A DNA stretch of 64,000 nt from Mycobacterium sp. (lineage in GTDB: Bacteria > Actinomycetota > Actinomycetes > Mycobacteriales > Mycobacteriaceae), in contig JAOPWC010000074.1 in assembly GCA_025965895.1 (NCBI GenBank), forward strand, positions 49,491 through 113,490, read 5' to 3'. Under the pieces are notes generated by a model. That model was not told the DNA's origin. It saw only the letters and a program-made list of their open reading frames with translations, and did no database searches. Positions 23,076-34,001 of the stretch are shown in pieces; position 1 is the first letter of the stretch, and each line of letters begins with the position of its first letter. The translations under genes were made by a program, and so were the position numbers.

Positions 23076-26000
23076 ATGACTGAGCAACACCGTGAACCGG
23101 ACATGACCGTCGCCGAGATGCGCGCCTGGCTGCGCAACTGGGTGGGCAACGCCACGGGCACCTCGCCGGACTCGATCGACGAGACCACCCCGATGGTCGA
23201 GCTCGGCCTGTCGTCCCGCGACGCGGTGGCGATGGCCGCCGACATCGAGGACCTCACCGGGGTCACCCTGTCTGCCACCGTCGCATTCCAGCACCCGACC
23301 ATCGAGTCGCTGGCCACGCGGATCATCGAGGGCGAGCCCGTCGTGGTCGACACCGGCGAGGACGAGGACTGGTCGCGCACCCGCGAGGTCGCCGACATCG
23401 CGGTGGTGGGCCTTTCGACCCGCTTGCCCGGCGACATGAACACCCCCGCTGAGACCTGGCATGCGCTGCTGGACGGTCGCGACGGGATCACCGACTTGCC
23501 GGAGGGCCGCTGGTCGGAGTTCCTCGAGGAGCCGCGGCTGGCCGAGCGGGTCGCCCGGGCGCGCACCCGCGGCGGCTATCTCAAGGACATCAAGGGCTTT
23601 GATTCCGAGTTCTTCGCGCTGTCGAAGATGGAGGCCGACAACCTCGATCCGCAGCAGCGGATGGCGCTGGAGCTGACGTGGGAGGCGCTGGAGAACGCCC
23701 GCATCCCCGCGTCGAGCCTGCGTGGCGAAAGCGTCGGCGTCTACATCGGCGCATCCAACAACGACTACATCTTCCTGGCGGTGTCCGACCCGACCGTCGC
23801 GCACCCCTATGCGATCACCGGCAACGCGAGTTCGATCATCGCGAACCGGGTCTCGTACTTCTATGACTTCCGCGGCCCGTCCGTCGCAGTGGACACCGCA
23901 TGTTCGTCGTCGCTGGTGGCGGTGCATCAGGGTGTGCAGGCGCTGCGCAGCGGCGAGGCCGACGTGGTGCTGGCCGGCGGCGTGAACGCGCTGGTCACCC
24001 CGCTGATCACGATCGGGTTTGACGAGGTCGGTGGCGTGCTGGCCGCCGACGGCCGCATCAAGTCGTTCAGTTCCGACGCCGACGGCTACGCCCGTTCGGA
24101 GGGCGGCGGCATGCTGGTGCTCAAGCGGGTGGACGACGCCCGCCGCGACGGCGACCAGATCCTGGCCGTGATCGCGGGCAGCTCGGTGAACCACGACGGC
24201 CGTTCCAACGGCCTGCTCGCGCCGAATCCGGACGCCCAGGCGGAGGTACTGCGGCGGGCGTACAAAGACGCCGGCATCGACCCGCGCACCGTCGACTACA
24301 TCGAGGCGCACGGCACCGGCACCATCCTGGGCGACCCGATCGAGGCCGAGGCGCTGGGCCGCGTCGTCGGCAAGGGACGCGCCGCCGACAAACCGGCGCT
24401 GCTGGGCGCGGTGAAGTCCAACGTCGGTCACCTGGAGTCGGCCGCGGGTGCGGCCAGCCTGGCGAAGATGGTGCTCGCGCTGCAGCACGACAAGCTGCCG
24501 CCGTCGATCAACTATGCCGGGCCCAACCCCTACATCGACTTCGACGCGGTGCGGTTGAAGGTCGCCGACACCGTCACGGACTGGCCCCGCTACAGCGGAT
24601 ACGCGATCACAGGCGTATCGGGGTTCGGCTTCGGCGGCGCCAACGCGCACCTGGTGCTGCGCGAAGTGCTGCCGCGGGATGTGATCGAGAAGGAACCCGA
24701 GCCGGCGCCGCTCGTCGAGGAGAAGACGGATATCGAGGAGGCGGCCGCGACGTACGTCGGCGGCGTGCGTTTCGACGAGTACGGCGAGTTCATCACCGAT
24801 GAGCCTCTCGGGCGAAGAGCATCAGGGGACGATGAGTCTCTCGGGCGCGAAGCGCCCGGGGACGACGAATACGGCCACGGGGTCGAGCACACCCACGAAC
24901 TGCCCGGGTTGACCGACGAGGCGCTGCGGTTGAAGGAGGTCGCGCTCGAGGAACTCGAGAACGGTGAGATCCCGAGCCCCGTGGTGCCGCTTGCGGTTTC
25001 GGCGTTTTTGACCTCGCGCAAGAAGGCGGCCGCCGCGGAGCTGGCCGACTGGATGGACAGCCCGGAGGGCCGGGCGCCGTCGCTGGAGTCGATCGGTCGC
25101 GCGCTGTCGCGGCGCAGCCACGGCCGCTCACGGGCGGTGGTTCTGGCCCACGACCATGACGAGGCGATCAAGGGGCTGCGTGCCGTCGCCGAAGGCAAGC
25201 AGCGACCGAATGTGTTCAGCGCCGACGGTCCGGTGACGAACCGCCCGGTGTGGGTGCTGGCCGGCTTCGGTGCACAGCACCGCAAGATGGGCAAGAGCCT
25301 CTACCTGCGCGAGGAGGTCTTCGCCCAGTGGATCGACACGGTGGATGCGCTGGTCCAGGACGAGCTGGGCTACTCGATCGTCGAGCTGATCCTCGACGAC
25401 TCGCAGGACTACGGCATCGAGACCACACAGGTGACGATCTTCGCGCTCCAGGTCGCGCTCGGTGAGCTGCTGAAGCACCATGGCGCCAAGCCGGGCGCGG
25501 TGATCGGGCAGTCGCTGGGCGAAGCTGCGGCGGCGTACTTCGCCGGTGGGCTGTCGCTGGCCGACGCCACACGCGCGATCTGCTCGCGCTCGCATTTGAT
25601 GGGCGAGGGCGAGGCGATGCTGTTCGGCGAGTACATCAGGTTGATGGCGCTGGTCGAGTACTCCGCCGACGAGATCAAGACGGTGTTCTCCGACTTCCCC
25701 GACCTCGAGGTGTGCGTGTACGCCGCGCCCACCCAGACCGTGATCGGCGGCCCGCCGGAGCAGGTCGACGCAATCATCGCCCGCGCCGAGTCGGAGGGCA
25801 AATTCGCCCGCAAGTTCCAGACCAAGGGCGCCAGCCACACCTCGCAGATGGACCCGCTGCTCGGCGAGCTGGCGGCCGAGCTGCAGGGCCTCGACCCGCA
25901 GCCGCCCAGGGTCGGATACTTCTCGACCGTGCACGAGGGCAGCTACATCCGGCCCGGCGGCGAGCCGATTCACGACGTCGACTACTGGAAGAAGGGGCTG

Positions 26001-28400
26001 CGCCACAGCGTCTACTTCACGCACGGCATCCGCAACGCCGTCGACAGCGGGCACACCACGTTCCTGGAATTGGCGCCCAACCCGGTCGCGCTGATGCAGG
26101 TCGGCCTGACCACAGCCGCCGCCGGCCTACCGGACGCTCAGTTGATCGCCACGCTGGCCCGCAAGCAGGACGAGGTCGACTCGATGACCACGGCGATGGC
26201 GCAGCTGTTCGTGCACGGCCACGACCTGGACATCCGCACGCTGTTCAGCGCGGCGCAGGGCCCGCAGGACTACGCGAACATTCCGCCGACCAGGTTCCGC
26301 CGCAAGCAGCACTGGCTGGCGGCGCATTTCTCCGGCGACGGGTCGGTGATCATGCCTGGTGCGCACGTCGCGACACCTGACGGGCGGCACGTCTGGGAGT
26401 TCAAGCCGCGGGGCGAAACCGATCTGGCCGCACTTGTGAAAGCCGCGGCGGCGCACGTGCTGCCAGACGCCGCGCTGACGGCAGCGGAGCAGCGCGCGGT
26501 GCCCGGCGACGGCGCCCGGTTGGTGACGACGTTGACGCGCCACCCCGGTGGAGCCTCGGTGCAGGTGCACGCGCGCATCGACGAGTCGTTCACACTGGTC
26601 TACGACGCGATCGTGTCGCGCGTCGGCCAGATGTCGGCATTGCCTGCCGCGGTGGCGACGGGCGCTGTCGGCGCGGCTCCCGCGCCGACGCTCGTTGAGG
26701 AGCAGGGCGCGCCGGTCGAAGACCAACCGGAAGCTGAGATCCTGCACGACAACCTGATGCAGGGCGCCGGGTTGGGCGCGGGCTTCGGAAAGTGGTCGGC
26801 CGATTCCGGGGAGACGGTGGGGCAGCGGCTCGCGACGATCGTGTCGGCGGCGATGGGCTACGAGCCCGAGGACCTGCCGTGGGAGGTGCCGCTGATCGAG
26901 CTCGGGCTCGATTCGCTGATGGCGGTGCGGATCAAGAACCGCGTTGAGTACGACTTCGACCTGCCGCCGATCCAGCTGCAGGCCGTCCGCGACGCGAACC
27001 TCTACAACGTCGAGAAGCTGATCGAGTACGCGATCGAGCATCGTGACGAGGTACAGGCGCTGCACGAGCACCAGGAGTCGCAGAGCGCCGACGAGATCGC
27101 CAAGGCGCAGGCTGAGCTGATCTCGGGCGCGACGCCGACGACCACCGACGCATCGCCGCCGGATCCGCAGGCGGAGGCGGAGGCCAACGGCGAGCCACAG
27201 GCCGCTATCCCGCCACCGCCGACGAATCCGCTCGGTCCCGACCAACCGAACCTCGCCGGGGCGGCCGCCGCGCTGAACCAGAAGGCGGTCTCCGAGGCGC
27301 TGAACTCCGATGTCCCACCCCGAGACGCCGCTGAGCGGGTCACGTTCGCGACGTGGGCGATCATCACGGGCAAGTCGCCGGGCGGAATCTTCAACCCGCT
27401 GCCCGAGCTCGACGGCGACACGGCGGCGAAGATGGCGCGCCGGCTGTCGGAACGAGCCGACGGGCCGATCGCCGCCGGCGACGTCACGTCGTCACCGACG
27501 ATCGAAGTGCTGGCCGAGAAGGTCCGCGAGTACCTCGAGGCGGGTCAGCTCGACGGGTTCGTCCGCACGATCCGGCCACGGCAAGCAGGCGCGAACAAAA
27601 TCCCGGTGTTCGTGTTCCACCCCGCCGGCGGTTCGACCGTGGTGTACGAGCCGCTGCTGAACCGGCTCCCCGCGGACACCCCGATGTACGGCCTCGAGCG
27701 GGTCGAGGGCACGATCGAGGAGCGGGCCAAGCAGTACGTCCCGAAGCTGCGCGAGCTGCAGGGCGACGGGCCGTTCATCCTGGCCGGCTGGTCGCTCGGC
27801 GGTGCGCTCGCCTACGCGTGCGCGATCGGGCTCAAGCAGGAAGGCTGCGACGTGCCGTTCGTCGGGCTGATCGACGCGGTGCGCGCCGGCGACGAGATTC
27901 CCCAGACCAAGGAAGAGATCCGCAGGCGCTGGGACCGCTACGCCCGCTTCGCCGAGAAGACGTTCAGCGTCACGATCCCGGAGATCCCGTACGAGCAGCT
28001 CGAGGAACTCGACGACGAGGGCCAGGTGAGGTTCGTGCTGAACGCCGTCAAGGAAAGCGGCGTGGAGATTCCGGGTGGGATCATCGAGCACCAGCGCACG
28101 TCGTACCTGGACAACCGGGCGCTCGACACCGCCGACATCCAGCCCTACGACGGCCACGTCACGCTCTACATGGCCGATCGCTATCACGACGACGCGATCA
28201 TGTTCGAGCCGCGCTACGCCACCCGCAAGCCCGACGGTGGCTGGGGCGATTACGCGTCAGAACTCGAGGTGGTGCCGATCGGCGGCGAGCACATCCAGGC
28301 GATCGACGAGCCGATCATCGCCAAGGTCGGTGCGCACATGAGCCAGGCGTTGGCCAAGATCGAGGCCGCGACCAGCCGGACCAGTGAGGTGGGCAAGTAG
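23076..28400 (+). CDS. pks13: Polyketide synthase Pks13, mycolic acid condensase
   Basis: Condenses the meromycolyl chain with a carboxylated C24-26 acyl chain to form the mycolic beta-keto acid. The 1774-residue protein has, in order: N-terminal ACP (Ser46 in LGLSS), ketosynthase (Cys276 in TACSSS, with His in EAHGTGT and NVGHLES), acyltransferase (Ser813 in GQSLGE), C-terminal ACP (Ser1280 in LGLDSL) and thioesterase (Ser1573 in GWSLGG). The start ATG 23076 follows AGGA at proper spacing. Residues 575-596, in the linker between ketosynthase and acyltransferase, are encoded by a two-unit 33-bp repeat not present in the M. tuberculosis protein as remembered. The stop overlaps the accD4 GTG (TAGTG). 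Confidence 0.97.
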   Translation: MTEQHREPDMTVAEMRAWLRNWVGNATGTSPDSIDETTPMVELGLSSRDAVAMAADIEDLTGVTLSATVAFQHPTIESLATRIIEGEPVVVDTGEDEDWSRTREVADIAVVGLSTRLPGDMNTPAETWHALLDGRDGITDLPEGRWSEFLEEPRLAERVARARTRGGYLKDIKGFDSEFFALSKMEADNLDPQQRMALELTWEALENARIPASSLRGESVGVYIGASNNDYIFLAVSDPTVAHPYAITGNASSIIANRVSYFYDFRGPSVAVDTACSSSLVAVHQGVQALRSGEADVVLAGGVNALVTPLITIGFDEVGGVLAADGRIKSFSSDADGYARSEGGGMLVLKRVDDARRDGDQILAVIAGSSVNHDGRSNGLLAPNPDAQAEVLRRAYKDAGIDPRTVDYIEAHGTGTILGDPIEAEALGRVVGKGRAADKPALLGAVKSNVGHLESAAGAASLAKMVLALQHDKLPPSINYAGPNPYIDFDAVRLKVADTVTDWPRYSGYAITGVSGFGFGGANAHLVLREVLPRDVIEKEPEPAPLVEEKTDIEEAAATYVGGVRFDEYGEFITDEPLGRRASGDDESLGREAPGDDEYGHGVEHTHELPGLTDEALRLKEVALEELENGEIPSPVVPLAVSAFLTSRKKAAAAELADWMDSPEGRAPSLESIGRALSRRSHGRSRAVVLAHDHDEAIKGLRAVAEGKQRPNVFSADGPVTNRPVWVLAGFGAQHRKMGKSLYLREEVFAQWIDTVDALVQDELGYSIVELILDDSQDYGIETTQVTIFALQVALGELLKHHGAKPGAVIGQSLGEAAAAYFAGGLSLADATRAICSRSHLMGEGEAMLFGEYIRLMALVEYSADEIKTVFSDFPDLEVCVYAAPTQTVIGGPPEQVDAIIARAESEGKFARKFQTKGASHTSQMDPLLGELAAELQGLDPQPPRVGYFSTVHEGSYIRPGGEPIHDVDYWKKGLRHSVYFTHGIRNAVDSGHTTFLELAPNPVALMQVGLTTAAAGLPDAQLIATLARKQDEVDSMTTAMAQLFVHGHDLDIRTLFSAAQGPQDYANIPPTRFRRKQHWLAAHFSGDGSVIMPGAHVATPDGRHVWEFKPRGETDLAALVKAAAAHVLPDAALTAAEQRAVPGDGARLVTTLTRHPGGASVQVHARIDESFTLVYDAIVSRVGQMSALPAAVATGAVGAAPAPTLVEEQGAPVEDQPEAEILHDNLMQGAGLGAGFGKWSADSGETVGQRLATIVSAAMGYEPEDLPWEVPLIELGLDSLMAVRIKNRVEYDFDLPPIQLQAVRDANLYNVEKLIEYAIEHRDEVQALHEHQESQSADEIAKAQAELISGATPTTTDASPPDPQAEAEANGEPQAAIPPPPTNPLGPDQPNLAGAAAALNQKAVSEALNSDVPPRDAAERVTFATWAIITGKSPGGIFNPLPELDGDTAAKMARRLSERADGPIAAGDVTSSPTIEVLAEKVREYLEAGQLDGFVRTIRPRQAGANKIPVFVFHPAGGSTVVYEPLLNRLPADTPMYGLERVEGTIEERAKQYVPKLRELQGDGPFILAGWSLGGALAYACAIGLKQEGCDVPFVGLIDAVRAGDEIPQTKEEIRRRWDRYARFAEKTFSVTIPEIPYEQLEELDDEGQVRFVLNAVKESGVEIPGGIIEHQRTSYLDNRALDTADIQPYDGHVTLYMADRYHDDAIMFEPRYATRKPDGGWGDYASELEVVPIGGEHIQAIDEPIIAKVGAHMSQALAKIEAATSRTSEVGK
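24798..24863 (+). repeat. Two in-frame 33-bp repeat units inside pks13
   Basis: Unit 1 (24798-24830) starts GATGAGCCTCTCGGGCGAAG and unit 2 (24831-24863) starts GATGAGTCTCTCGGGCGCGA. Each is 33 bp, or 11 codons, so the frame is kept ([22 protein letters not shown]). The same unit family occurs twice at the 5' end of embA. It falls in a flexible interdomain linker, where an insertion would be tolerated. Confidence 0.85.
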
Positions 28401-29977
28401 TGACCGCGGAAAACCTCCCACCCAGCCGCCCCGCGACCACTGCCGAGAAGCTGGCCGAACTTCGCGCCAAGCTGGAGCTGGCCAAGGAGCCCGGCGGTGA
28501 GGCCGCCGCGGCCAAGCGCGACAAGAAGGGCATCCCGAGTGCCCGCGCCCGCATCCACGCGCTGCTCGACCCGGGCAGCTTCCTGGAGATCGGTGCGCTT
28601 GCGCGCACGCCGGGCGACCCGAACGCGCTGTACGGCGACGGCGTCGTCACCGGGCACGGCACCATCAACGGCAGGCCGGTCGGGGTGTTCTCGCACGACC
28701 AGACGGTGTTCGGCGGCTCGGTCGGCGAGATGTTCGGCCGCAAGGTCGCCAGTCTGATGGAGTGGGTCGCGATGGTCGGCTGCCCGATCATCGGGATCAA
28801 CGACTCCGGCGGCGCCCGGATCCAGGACGCGGTGACGTCGCTGGCCTGGTATGCCGAACTGGGCCGTCGCCACGACCTGCTGTCGGGCGTGGTGCCGCAG
28901 ATCTCGATCATCCTCGGTAAATGCGCAGGCGGGGCGGTGTACTCGCCGATCCAGACCGACCTCGTGGTGGCCGTTCGCGACCAGGGCTACATGTTCGTCA
29001 CCGGGCCCGACGTCATCCAGGACGTCACGGGCGAGCACGTCACGCTCGACGAGCTCGGTGGCGCCGAGCAGCAGGCCCGCTACGGCAACATCCACCAGGT
29101 CGTCGACGACGAGGCCGCCGCGTTCAAGTACGTGCGCGACTTCCTCGAGTTCTTGCCCGCCAACACCTTTGACGATCCGCCGATCGTCAATCCGGGCCTG
29201 GAGCCCGAGCTAACTCCGCACGACCTCGAGCTGGACTCGATCGTGCCGGATTCCGACAACATGGCCTATGACATGCATGAAATCCTGGTGCGGATGTTCG
29301 ACGACGGGAACTTCCTCGACGTCGCCGCGCAGGCCGGCCAGGCCATGATCGCCGGCTTCGCCCGGGTCGACGGCCGCCCGGTGGGGGTGGTCGCCAACCA
29401 GCCGATGGTGCTGTCAGGCGCGATCGACAACGAGGCCTCCGACAAGGCCGCGCGGTTCGTCCGGTTCTGCGACTCGTTCAACACGCCACTGGTGTTCGTC
29501 GTCGACACCCCGGGGTTCATGCCCGGTGTGGAGCAGGAGAAGAACGGCATCATCAAGCGCGGCGGGCGGTTTCTGTACGCGGTGGTCGAGGCCGACGTGC
29601 CGAAGGTGACGATCACGGTCCGCAAGTCCTACGGCGGCGCTTACGCGGTGATGGGCTCCAAGCAGCTGACCGCCGACCTGAACTTCGCGTGGCCGACGGC
29701 CCGCATCGCGGTCATCGGCGCCGACGGCGCCGCGCAGCTGCTGATGAAGCGATTTCCGGACCCGGCCGCGCCCGAGGCTCAGGAGATCAAGCGCAACTTC
29801 ATCGAGGGCTACAACCTGAACATCGCGATCCCGTGGATCGCCGCCGAGCGCGGGTTCATCGACGCGGTGATCGAGCCGCACACGACGCGGCTGCAGCTAC
29901 GCAAGGCAATGCACCTGTTGCGGGACAAGCAGATTTACTGGCGCGTCCAGCGCAAGCACGGCCTCATTCCCATTTAA
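28400..29977 (+). CDS. accD4: Acyl-CoA carboxylase beta (carboxyltransferase) subunit AccD4
   Basis: Carboxyltransferase subunit that, with AccA3, AccD5 and AccE5 in mycobacteria, carboxylates the long-chain acyl-CoA used by Pks13. The 525-residue protein has the two-half carboxyltransferase fold: an N-terminal half with [11 protein letters not shown] and [13 protein letters not shown], and a C-terminal half with [13 protein letters not shown] and [14 protein letters not shown]. It starts with a GTG that shares its first G with the pks13 stop, giving tight translational coupling. Confidence 0.96.
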   Translation: MTAENLPPSRPATTAEKLAELRAKLELAKEPGGEAAAAKRDKKGIPSARARIHALLDPGSFLEIGALARTPGDPNALYGDGVVTGHGTINGRPVGVFSHDQTVFGGSVGEMFGRKVASLMEWVAMVGCPIIGINDSGGARIQDAVTSLAWYAELGRRHDLLSGVVPQISIILGKCAGGAVYSPIQTDLVVAVRDQGYMFVTGPDVIQDVTGEHVTLDELGGAEQQARYGNIHQVVDDEAAAFKYVRDFLEFLPANTFDDPPIVNPGLEPELTPHDLELDSIVPDSDNMAYDMHEILVRMFDDGNFLDVAAQAGQAMIAGFARVDGRPVGVVANQPMVLSGAIDNEASDKAARFVRFCDSFNTPLVFVVDTPGFMPGVEQEKNGIIKRGGRFLYAVVEADVPKVTITVRKSYGGAYAVMGSKQLTADLNFAWPTARIAVIGADGAAQLLMKRFPDPAAPEAQEIKRNFIEGYNLNIAIPWIAAERGFIDAVIEPHTTRLQLRKAMHLLRDKQIYWRVQRKHGLIPI

Positions 29978-29981
29978 GCCC

Positions 29982-31073
29982 GTGCACCCGCCGGCGGACT
30001 ACGTGCACGCGTTCGTCGGAGAACCGCGCGTACTGGTGACCGGCGCTCCCGGCGGTCCGCTGGCGCGAACCGTGCTGGCGGTCAAGGACGTCATCGACGT
30101 CGCCGGTGTGGTGACCGGCGCCGGCAATCCCAGGTACGCGCACGACCACGAGCCGGCGATCGAGAACGCCCCGGCGGTGGCGCAGCTGGTGGCGGCGGGG
30201 GCGACGGTTATCGGGAAGACCATCACCGACGAGCTCGCCTACTCGATCGCGGGCACGAACATGCACTACGGCACGCCGACCAATGTGGCCGCGCCAGGAC
30301 ACATCCCCGGTGGCTCATCGGCAGGCTCGGCCGCGGCGGTCGCTGCCGGTCTGTGCGATATCGCGTTAGGCACCGACACCGCTGGCTCAATCAGGGTGCC
30401 GGCCAGCTACTGCGGGATCATCGGCTGGCGGCCGACGCACGGCGCGGTGGCCGACTCGGGCATCGTCCATCTTGCCCGCTCGTTCGACACCGTCGGACTG
30501 CTGACCCGCGACCCGGCGCTGCTGCTGGCCGGCGCCGCCGCACTGCTTGCCGGGCAACCCGACGCCGCCCCGGTCAGGTGTACGGCAGACTTTTCCGACT
30601 TCGACGCCAGCCTCGGCGTGGACCTCGCCGAGTGCGCGGAGGCGTTCCGGCTGATCCAGGGCTACGAGGCGTGGGCGGAACACGGGGCGTGGGTCAGCAA
30701 GGCGGACCCGGATTTCGCGCCGGACATCGCCGAGCGGTTCGCGGCCGCGGCGCAGATCACCGCGGACGATGTGACGCCGGCGTTGCGTGTGCGGGAAGTG
30801 GTGCGCCAGAAGGTGATTCGTGCGACAGCTAATGGCTGCGTGATCGTCGGGCCGGCAACGGCGGGAGGTGCGCCTGCCGCGGGTGCCGACGCCGAGACCA
30901 TCGCCGCGGCGCGATCAGCGACGATGCGGCTGACCTCCGTGGCCGGACTGGCAGGCGCGCCGGTTGTGGTGCTGCCGCTGTCCCACGACGCCGACCTGCC
31001 CTTGGGGATCGCTTACATGGGCGCCCCAGGCTCAGACCGGACGCTGCTGCGCTGGGCGGCCGACCAAATCTAG
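29982..31073 (+). CDS. Amidase-signature family hydrolase, short form
   Basis: A 363-residue member of the amidase signature family, which hydrolyses amides through a Ser-cisSer-Lys triad. The catalytic Lys35 lies in AVKDVID, and the Gly/Ser-rich signature is HIPGGSSAGSAAAVAAG with DTAGSIRVPA following. The protein is about 100 residues shorter than typical family members, with a reduced C-terminal part, similar to bacterial short amidases. The substrate is unknown. It starts 4 bases after accD4, so it is probably co-transcribed with the mycolate operon. Its stop codon overlaps that of the convergent CheB-like gene in a CTAG tetramer. Confidence 0.85.
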   Translation: MHPPADYVHAFVGEPRVLVTGAPGGPLARTVLAVKDVIDVAGVVTGAGNPRYAHDHEPAIENAPAVAQLVAAGATVIGKTITDELAYSIAGTNMHYGTPTNVAAPGHIPGGSSAGSAAAVAAGLCDIALGTDTAGSIRVPASYCGIIGWRPTHGAVADSGIVHLARSFDTVGLLTRDPALLLAGAAALLAGQPDAAPVRCTADFSDFDASLGVDLAECAEAFRLIQGYEAWAEHGAWVSKADPDFAPDIAERFAAAAQITADDVTPALRVREVVRQKVIRATANGCVIVGPATAGGAPAAGADAETIAAARSATMRLTSVAGLAGAPVVVLPLSHDADLPLGIAYMGAPGSDRTLLRWAADQI

Positions 31074-31663
31074 GACCGCCACGGGCGGCCGTGCACCGCC
31101 CTGTTGATCGCTGACCCGATCTCGTGCAGCGGCAGTACCAGATCGGCACCGGCCACCCTGGCCGCGCGCGGCATCGACGCATATTCCGAGGTGTCCTCGC
31201 TCTGGGCGATGACCGTCCCGCCCGCATTCTTCAACGCCGTGGTTCCCGCCGCGCCGTCAGTGCCCGAACCGGACAGGACAACCGCCAGCGCACGCGCGCC
31301 GTAGGAGTCGGCGAGCGAGGTCAGCAGCGCGTCGTGCGTCCGGAATGCGGTCGGCGCCAGCGGACTCAGTGAACAGATTCCACCAGGCGTGATGTGCAGC
31401 TGCATTCGGGCCGGGCACACGGCCACCCGGCCGGGCGTGAGCACCTCGCCATCCAGCGCCCAAGCCACCTCGTGATGTGACCGCCGGGCGAGGATCGTCG
31501 GCAGGATGCTGGTCTGGCGGCCGAGATGCTGCTGCACGATGATCGGCGCCGGGAAGTCGATCGGCAGGTCACCGAGCACGCCCGAGAGCGCATCAAGACC
31601 GCCGGCGGAAGCGATCAGCGCGACCACGTCCACCTTCGCCCGCTCCGGCGCACTCGCGGTCAT
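31070..31663 (-). CDS. Stand-alone CheB methylesterase domain protein
   Basis: A 197-residue protein consisting only of the CheB catalytic domain, which in chemotaxis removes methyl esters from glutamates of receptors. The triad is visible: Ser19 in IASAGGL, His46 in VQQHLG and the Asp in SGSGTDGAAG (about residue 138). There is no N-terminal receiver domain and no chemotaxis gene nearby. Most mycobacteria are non-motile, so the substrate must be something else; a two-component or signalling role is conjecture. The ATG at 31663 is the best start. The gene diverges from the molybdopterin oxidoreductase, 46 bases away. Confidence 0.85.
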   Translation of the reverse strand: MTASAPERAKVDVVALIASAGGLDALSGVLGDLPIDFPAPIIVQQHLGRQTSILPTILARRSHHEVAWALDGEVLTPGRVAVCPARMQLHITPGGICSLSPLAPTAFRTHDALLTSLADSYGARALAVVLSGSGTDGAAGTTALKNAGGTVIAQSEDTSEYASMPRAARVAGADLVLPLHEIGSAINRAVHGRPWRS

Positions 31664-31709
31664 ACTTGATTGTCGCACCGTTGCCCCCGCTAGTCGCTAC
31701 CGTGAGCCG

Positions 31710-34001
31710 ATGATTACCGACCTCGAGAATCCGTTGGCCGCACCCGGTGAGGATGGTCGCCACCTGTACACCTGCCCCTTGTGTGAAGCGATGTGTGGGT
31801 TGCAGATCCGCGTCGACGACGGCCGGGTCACAAGCATTCGGGGCAACCCCGATGACGCGTGGAGCCGGGGGCACCTCTGCCCGAAGGGCGCGTCGCTGGG
31901 CGCGGTGCACGAGGACCCGGAGCGCATCCGCCGACCGATGGTCAAGGCCCGGGGGCAGTGGCGGGAGGTCAGCTGGGACCAGGCGTTTCGCCGCTGCACC
32001 GAACTGATGGCGCCCGTCATCGAGCGGCACGGCATCGGCGCGGTGACCGCCTATACCGGCAACCCGTTGGCGCATTCGTTCTCATTGGGCCGCTACACCG
32101 GTGTCCTGCTGGGCATGTCGGGCATCCCGGTCAGCTACTCGCCCGGCACCGTCGACCAGTGGCCGAAGAACCTGACGTCACACCTGATGTACGGCGGCTG
32201 GTGGACGTTCCCGGTGCCTGACATCAAGCGCACCGATCTGCTTGTGGTGATGGGCGCCAATCCGGCCGCGTCGCAGGGCTCGCTGCTGGCCGCGCCCGAC
32301 GTGATGGGCATCATCGACGGCATCCGCAAGCGCGGCAAGGTGATCGTCATCGACCCGGTCCGCACCGCGACGGCCTCTCGCGCCACCGAATGGTTGCCGA
32401 TCACACCGGGCACCGATGCAGCGCTGCTGCTGGCCGTCGTGCACACATTGTTCGACGAAGGGCTGGTGTCGCTGGGGACCGCGGGGGCTTACGTGGACGG
32501 CGTCGAGGCGATGCGGCACGTCGCCGCGGAGTGGCCGCCGGAACGGGTCTCGGCGGTGACGGGGATCCCCGTCGAGCGGGTCCGGAACTTGGCGCGCGAA
32601 CTCGCAGGCACTGGGAGGGCCGTGGTCTACGGCCGAATCGGGTTGTGCAACCAGGAGTTCGGCAGCCTGGCGAGCTGGCTCGTCGATGTGGTGAACATTC
32701 TGACCGGCCATTTCGACGCGCCGGGCGGCAGCATGTTCGCGCGCCCCACCGTCTGGACCCTGACGGGCCTGCCACAGCCTGGGCTCGAGGGCGGCGTCGC
32801 GAACTTCGGCCGGTGGCACACCCGTGTGCGCGGTGCGAAGGAGGTGCTCGGGCAGGCACCGGTGTCATGCCTCGCCGAGGAGATCGGCACGCCAGGCGAC
32901 GGGCAGATCAGGGCATTGATCACGGTGGCGGGCAACCCGGTGCTGTCGACTCCGGCGGGTGACAAGCTCGACGAGGTGTTGCCGCACCTCGACGCGATGA
33001 TCTCGGTTGACTGCTGGCTGAACGAGACCACCCGCCACGCGGATGTGATCCTGCCCGGTCAGTCACCGTTGGAGCAGCCCCACCACGACGACCTGATCCT
33101 GGCCTTCGCGATCAACAGCGTCGCGAACTACTCGCCGCCGGTCTTTCGTCCAGACCACCCCGGTCGACCCGAGGAGTGGGAGATCCTGATCCGGCTGACG
33201 GGTCTGTGCGCCGGCACGCCCGCTGAGGACGTCGACGTCACGGCCATCGACGACGGTTTCTTCGACTACCTGTGTTTCACTCAGGGCCTCGAGGGCACCG
33301 CGATCCGTGCGCACTACGACCACGGCGGGCCCGAGCGGATCCTCGACCTGACTCTGCGGACGGGGCCGTTCGGCGACCGCTACGGCGAGAACCGCGACGG
33401 GCTGACCCTGGACAAACTGAAGGCGCACCCCAACGGCATCAACTTCGGTCCGATGGTGCCGCAGCTGCCCGGCATCCTCGGCACGCCCGACGCCAAGATC
33501 AGGCTGGCGCCGCCGTACCTGCTCGACGACCTGCCGCGCCTTGCTGGCCGGCTCGACCGCCCGCCCGACGAGCTGGTGCTGGTCAGCCGGCGCCACCTGC
33601 GGTCCAACAACTCGTGGCTGCACAACGTGCCGGCGCTGATGAAGGGCCGCGACCGCTGCACGCTGCTGATGCACCCGGCCGACGCAGCCCGACGTGGCCT
33701 CGCGACCGGCGAGCCGGTCGAGGTAGTGTCCGCGGCCGGCGCGTTGGAGGTGCCGGTCGAAGTCACGGACGCGATCAAGCCGGGCGTGGTGTCGATGCCG
33801 CACGGTTGGGGTCACGGCAAGCCAGGCACCCGGATGTCGGTGGCCAACCGGTCGCCCGGGGTGAACACCAACGCGCTGTCCCCGCCCACATTCCTCGACG
33901 AGCCGTCGGGTAACGGCGCGTTGAACGGTATCCCGGTGACGGTGACTTCGCTGGCGGGCAACCGCGTTAGGTTAGGGCTTGATCCGGATCTCGCCCGGTG
34001 A
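31710..34001 (+). CDS. Molybdopterin-dependent oxidoreductase with N-terminal [4Fe-4S] site
   Basis: A 763-residue cytoplasmic protein of the formate dehydrogenase / nitrate reductase (DMSO reductase) superfamily. Four Cys near the start (Cys22, 25, 29, 57; CPLCEAMC...LCPKG) bind a [4Fe-4S] cluster. Bis-MGD-binding signatures follow, including VVMGANPAASQG, VIVIDPVRTATA and a C-terminal molydopterin dinucleotide-binding domain (LLMHPADAARRGLATG, MPHGWGHGKPG). There is no Tat signal. The substrate is unknown; length and sequence style recall Rv0197 of M. tuberculosis. The ATG at 31710 is chosen because the cluster motif begins soon after. Its last 30 bases overlap the convergent end of embB. 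Confidence 0.87.
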   Translation: MITDLENPLAAPGEDGRHLYTCPLCEAMCGLQIRVDDGRVTSIRGNPDDAWSRGHLCPKGASLGAVHEDPERIRRPMVKARGQWREVSWDQAFRRCTELMAPVIERHGIGAVTAYTGNPLAHSFSLGRYTGVLLGMSGIPVSYSPGTVDQWPKNLTSHLMYGGWWTFPVPDIKRTDLLVVMGANPAASQGSLLAAPDVMGIIDGIRKRGKVIVIDPVRTATASRATEWLPITPGTDAALLLAVVHTLFDEGLVSLGTAGAYVDGVEAMRHVAAEWPPERVSAVTGIPVERVRNLARELAGTGRAVVYGRIGLCNQEFGSLASWLVDVVNILTGHFDAPGGSMFARPTVWTLTGLPQPGLEGGVANFGRWHTRVRGAKEVLGQAPVSCLAEEIGTPGDGQIRALITVAGNPVLSTPAGDKLDEVLPHLDAMISVDCWLNETTRHADVILPGQSPLEQPHHDDLILAFAINSVANYSPPVFRPDHPGRPEEWEILIRLTGLCAGTPAEDVDVTAIDDGFFDYLCFTQGLEGTAIRAHYDHGGPERILDLTLRTGPFGDRYGENRDGLTLDKLKAHPNGINFGPMVPQLPGILGTPDAKIRLAPPYLLDDLPRLAGRLDRPPDELVLVSRRHLRSNNSWLHNVPALMKGRDRCTLLMHPADAARRGLATGEPVEVVSAAGALEVPVEVTDAIKPGVVSMPHGWGHGKPGTRMSVANRSPGVNTNALSPPTFLDEPSGNGALNGIPVTVTSLAGNRVRLGLDPDLAR

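Noticed and set aside
21024..24650. A minus-strand open frame of about 1200 codons opposite fadD32 and pks13
   Set aside because: It is antisense to two clearly coding genes, is rich in Arg/His/Gly/Gln as expected from the mirror of GC-rich codons, and shows no domain. It results from the low stop-codon frequency of high-GC DNA.
31506..31709. Upstream extension of the molybdopterin oxidoreductase
   Set aside because: The added 68 residues are antisense to the CheB gene and the [4Fe-4S] motif normally sits near the N-terminus, so ATG 31710 is the proper start.
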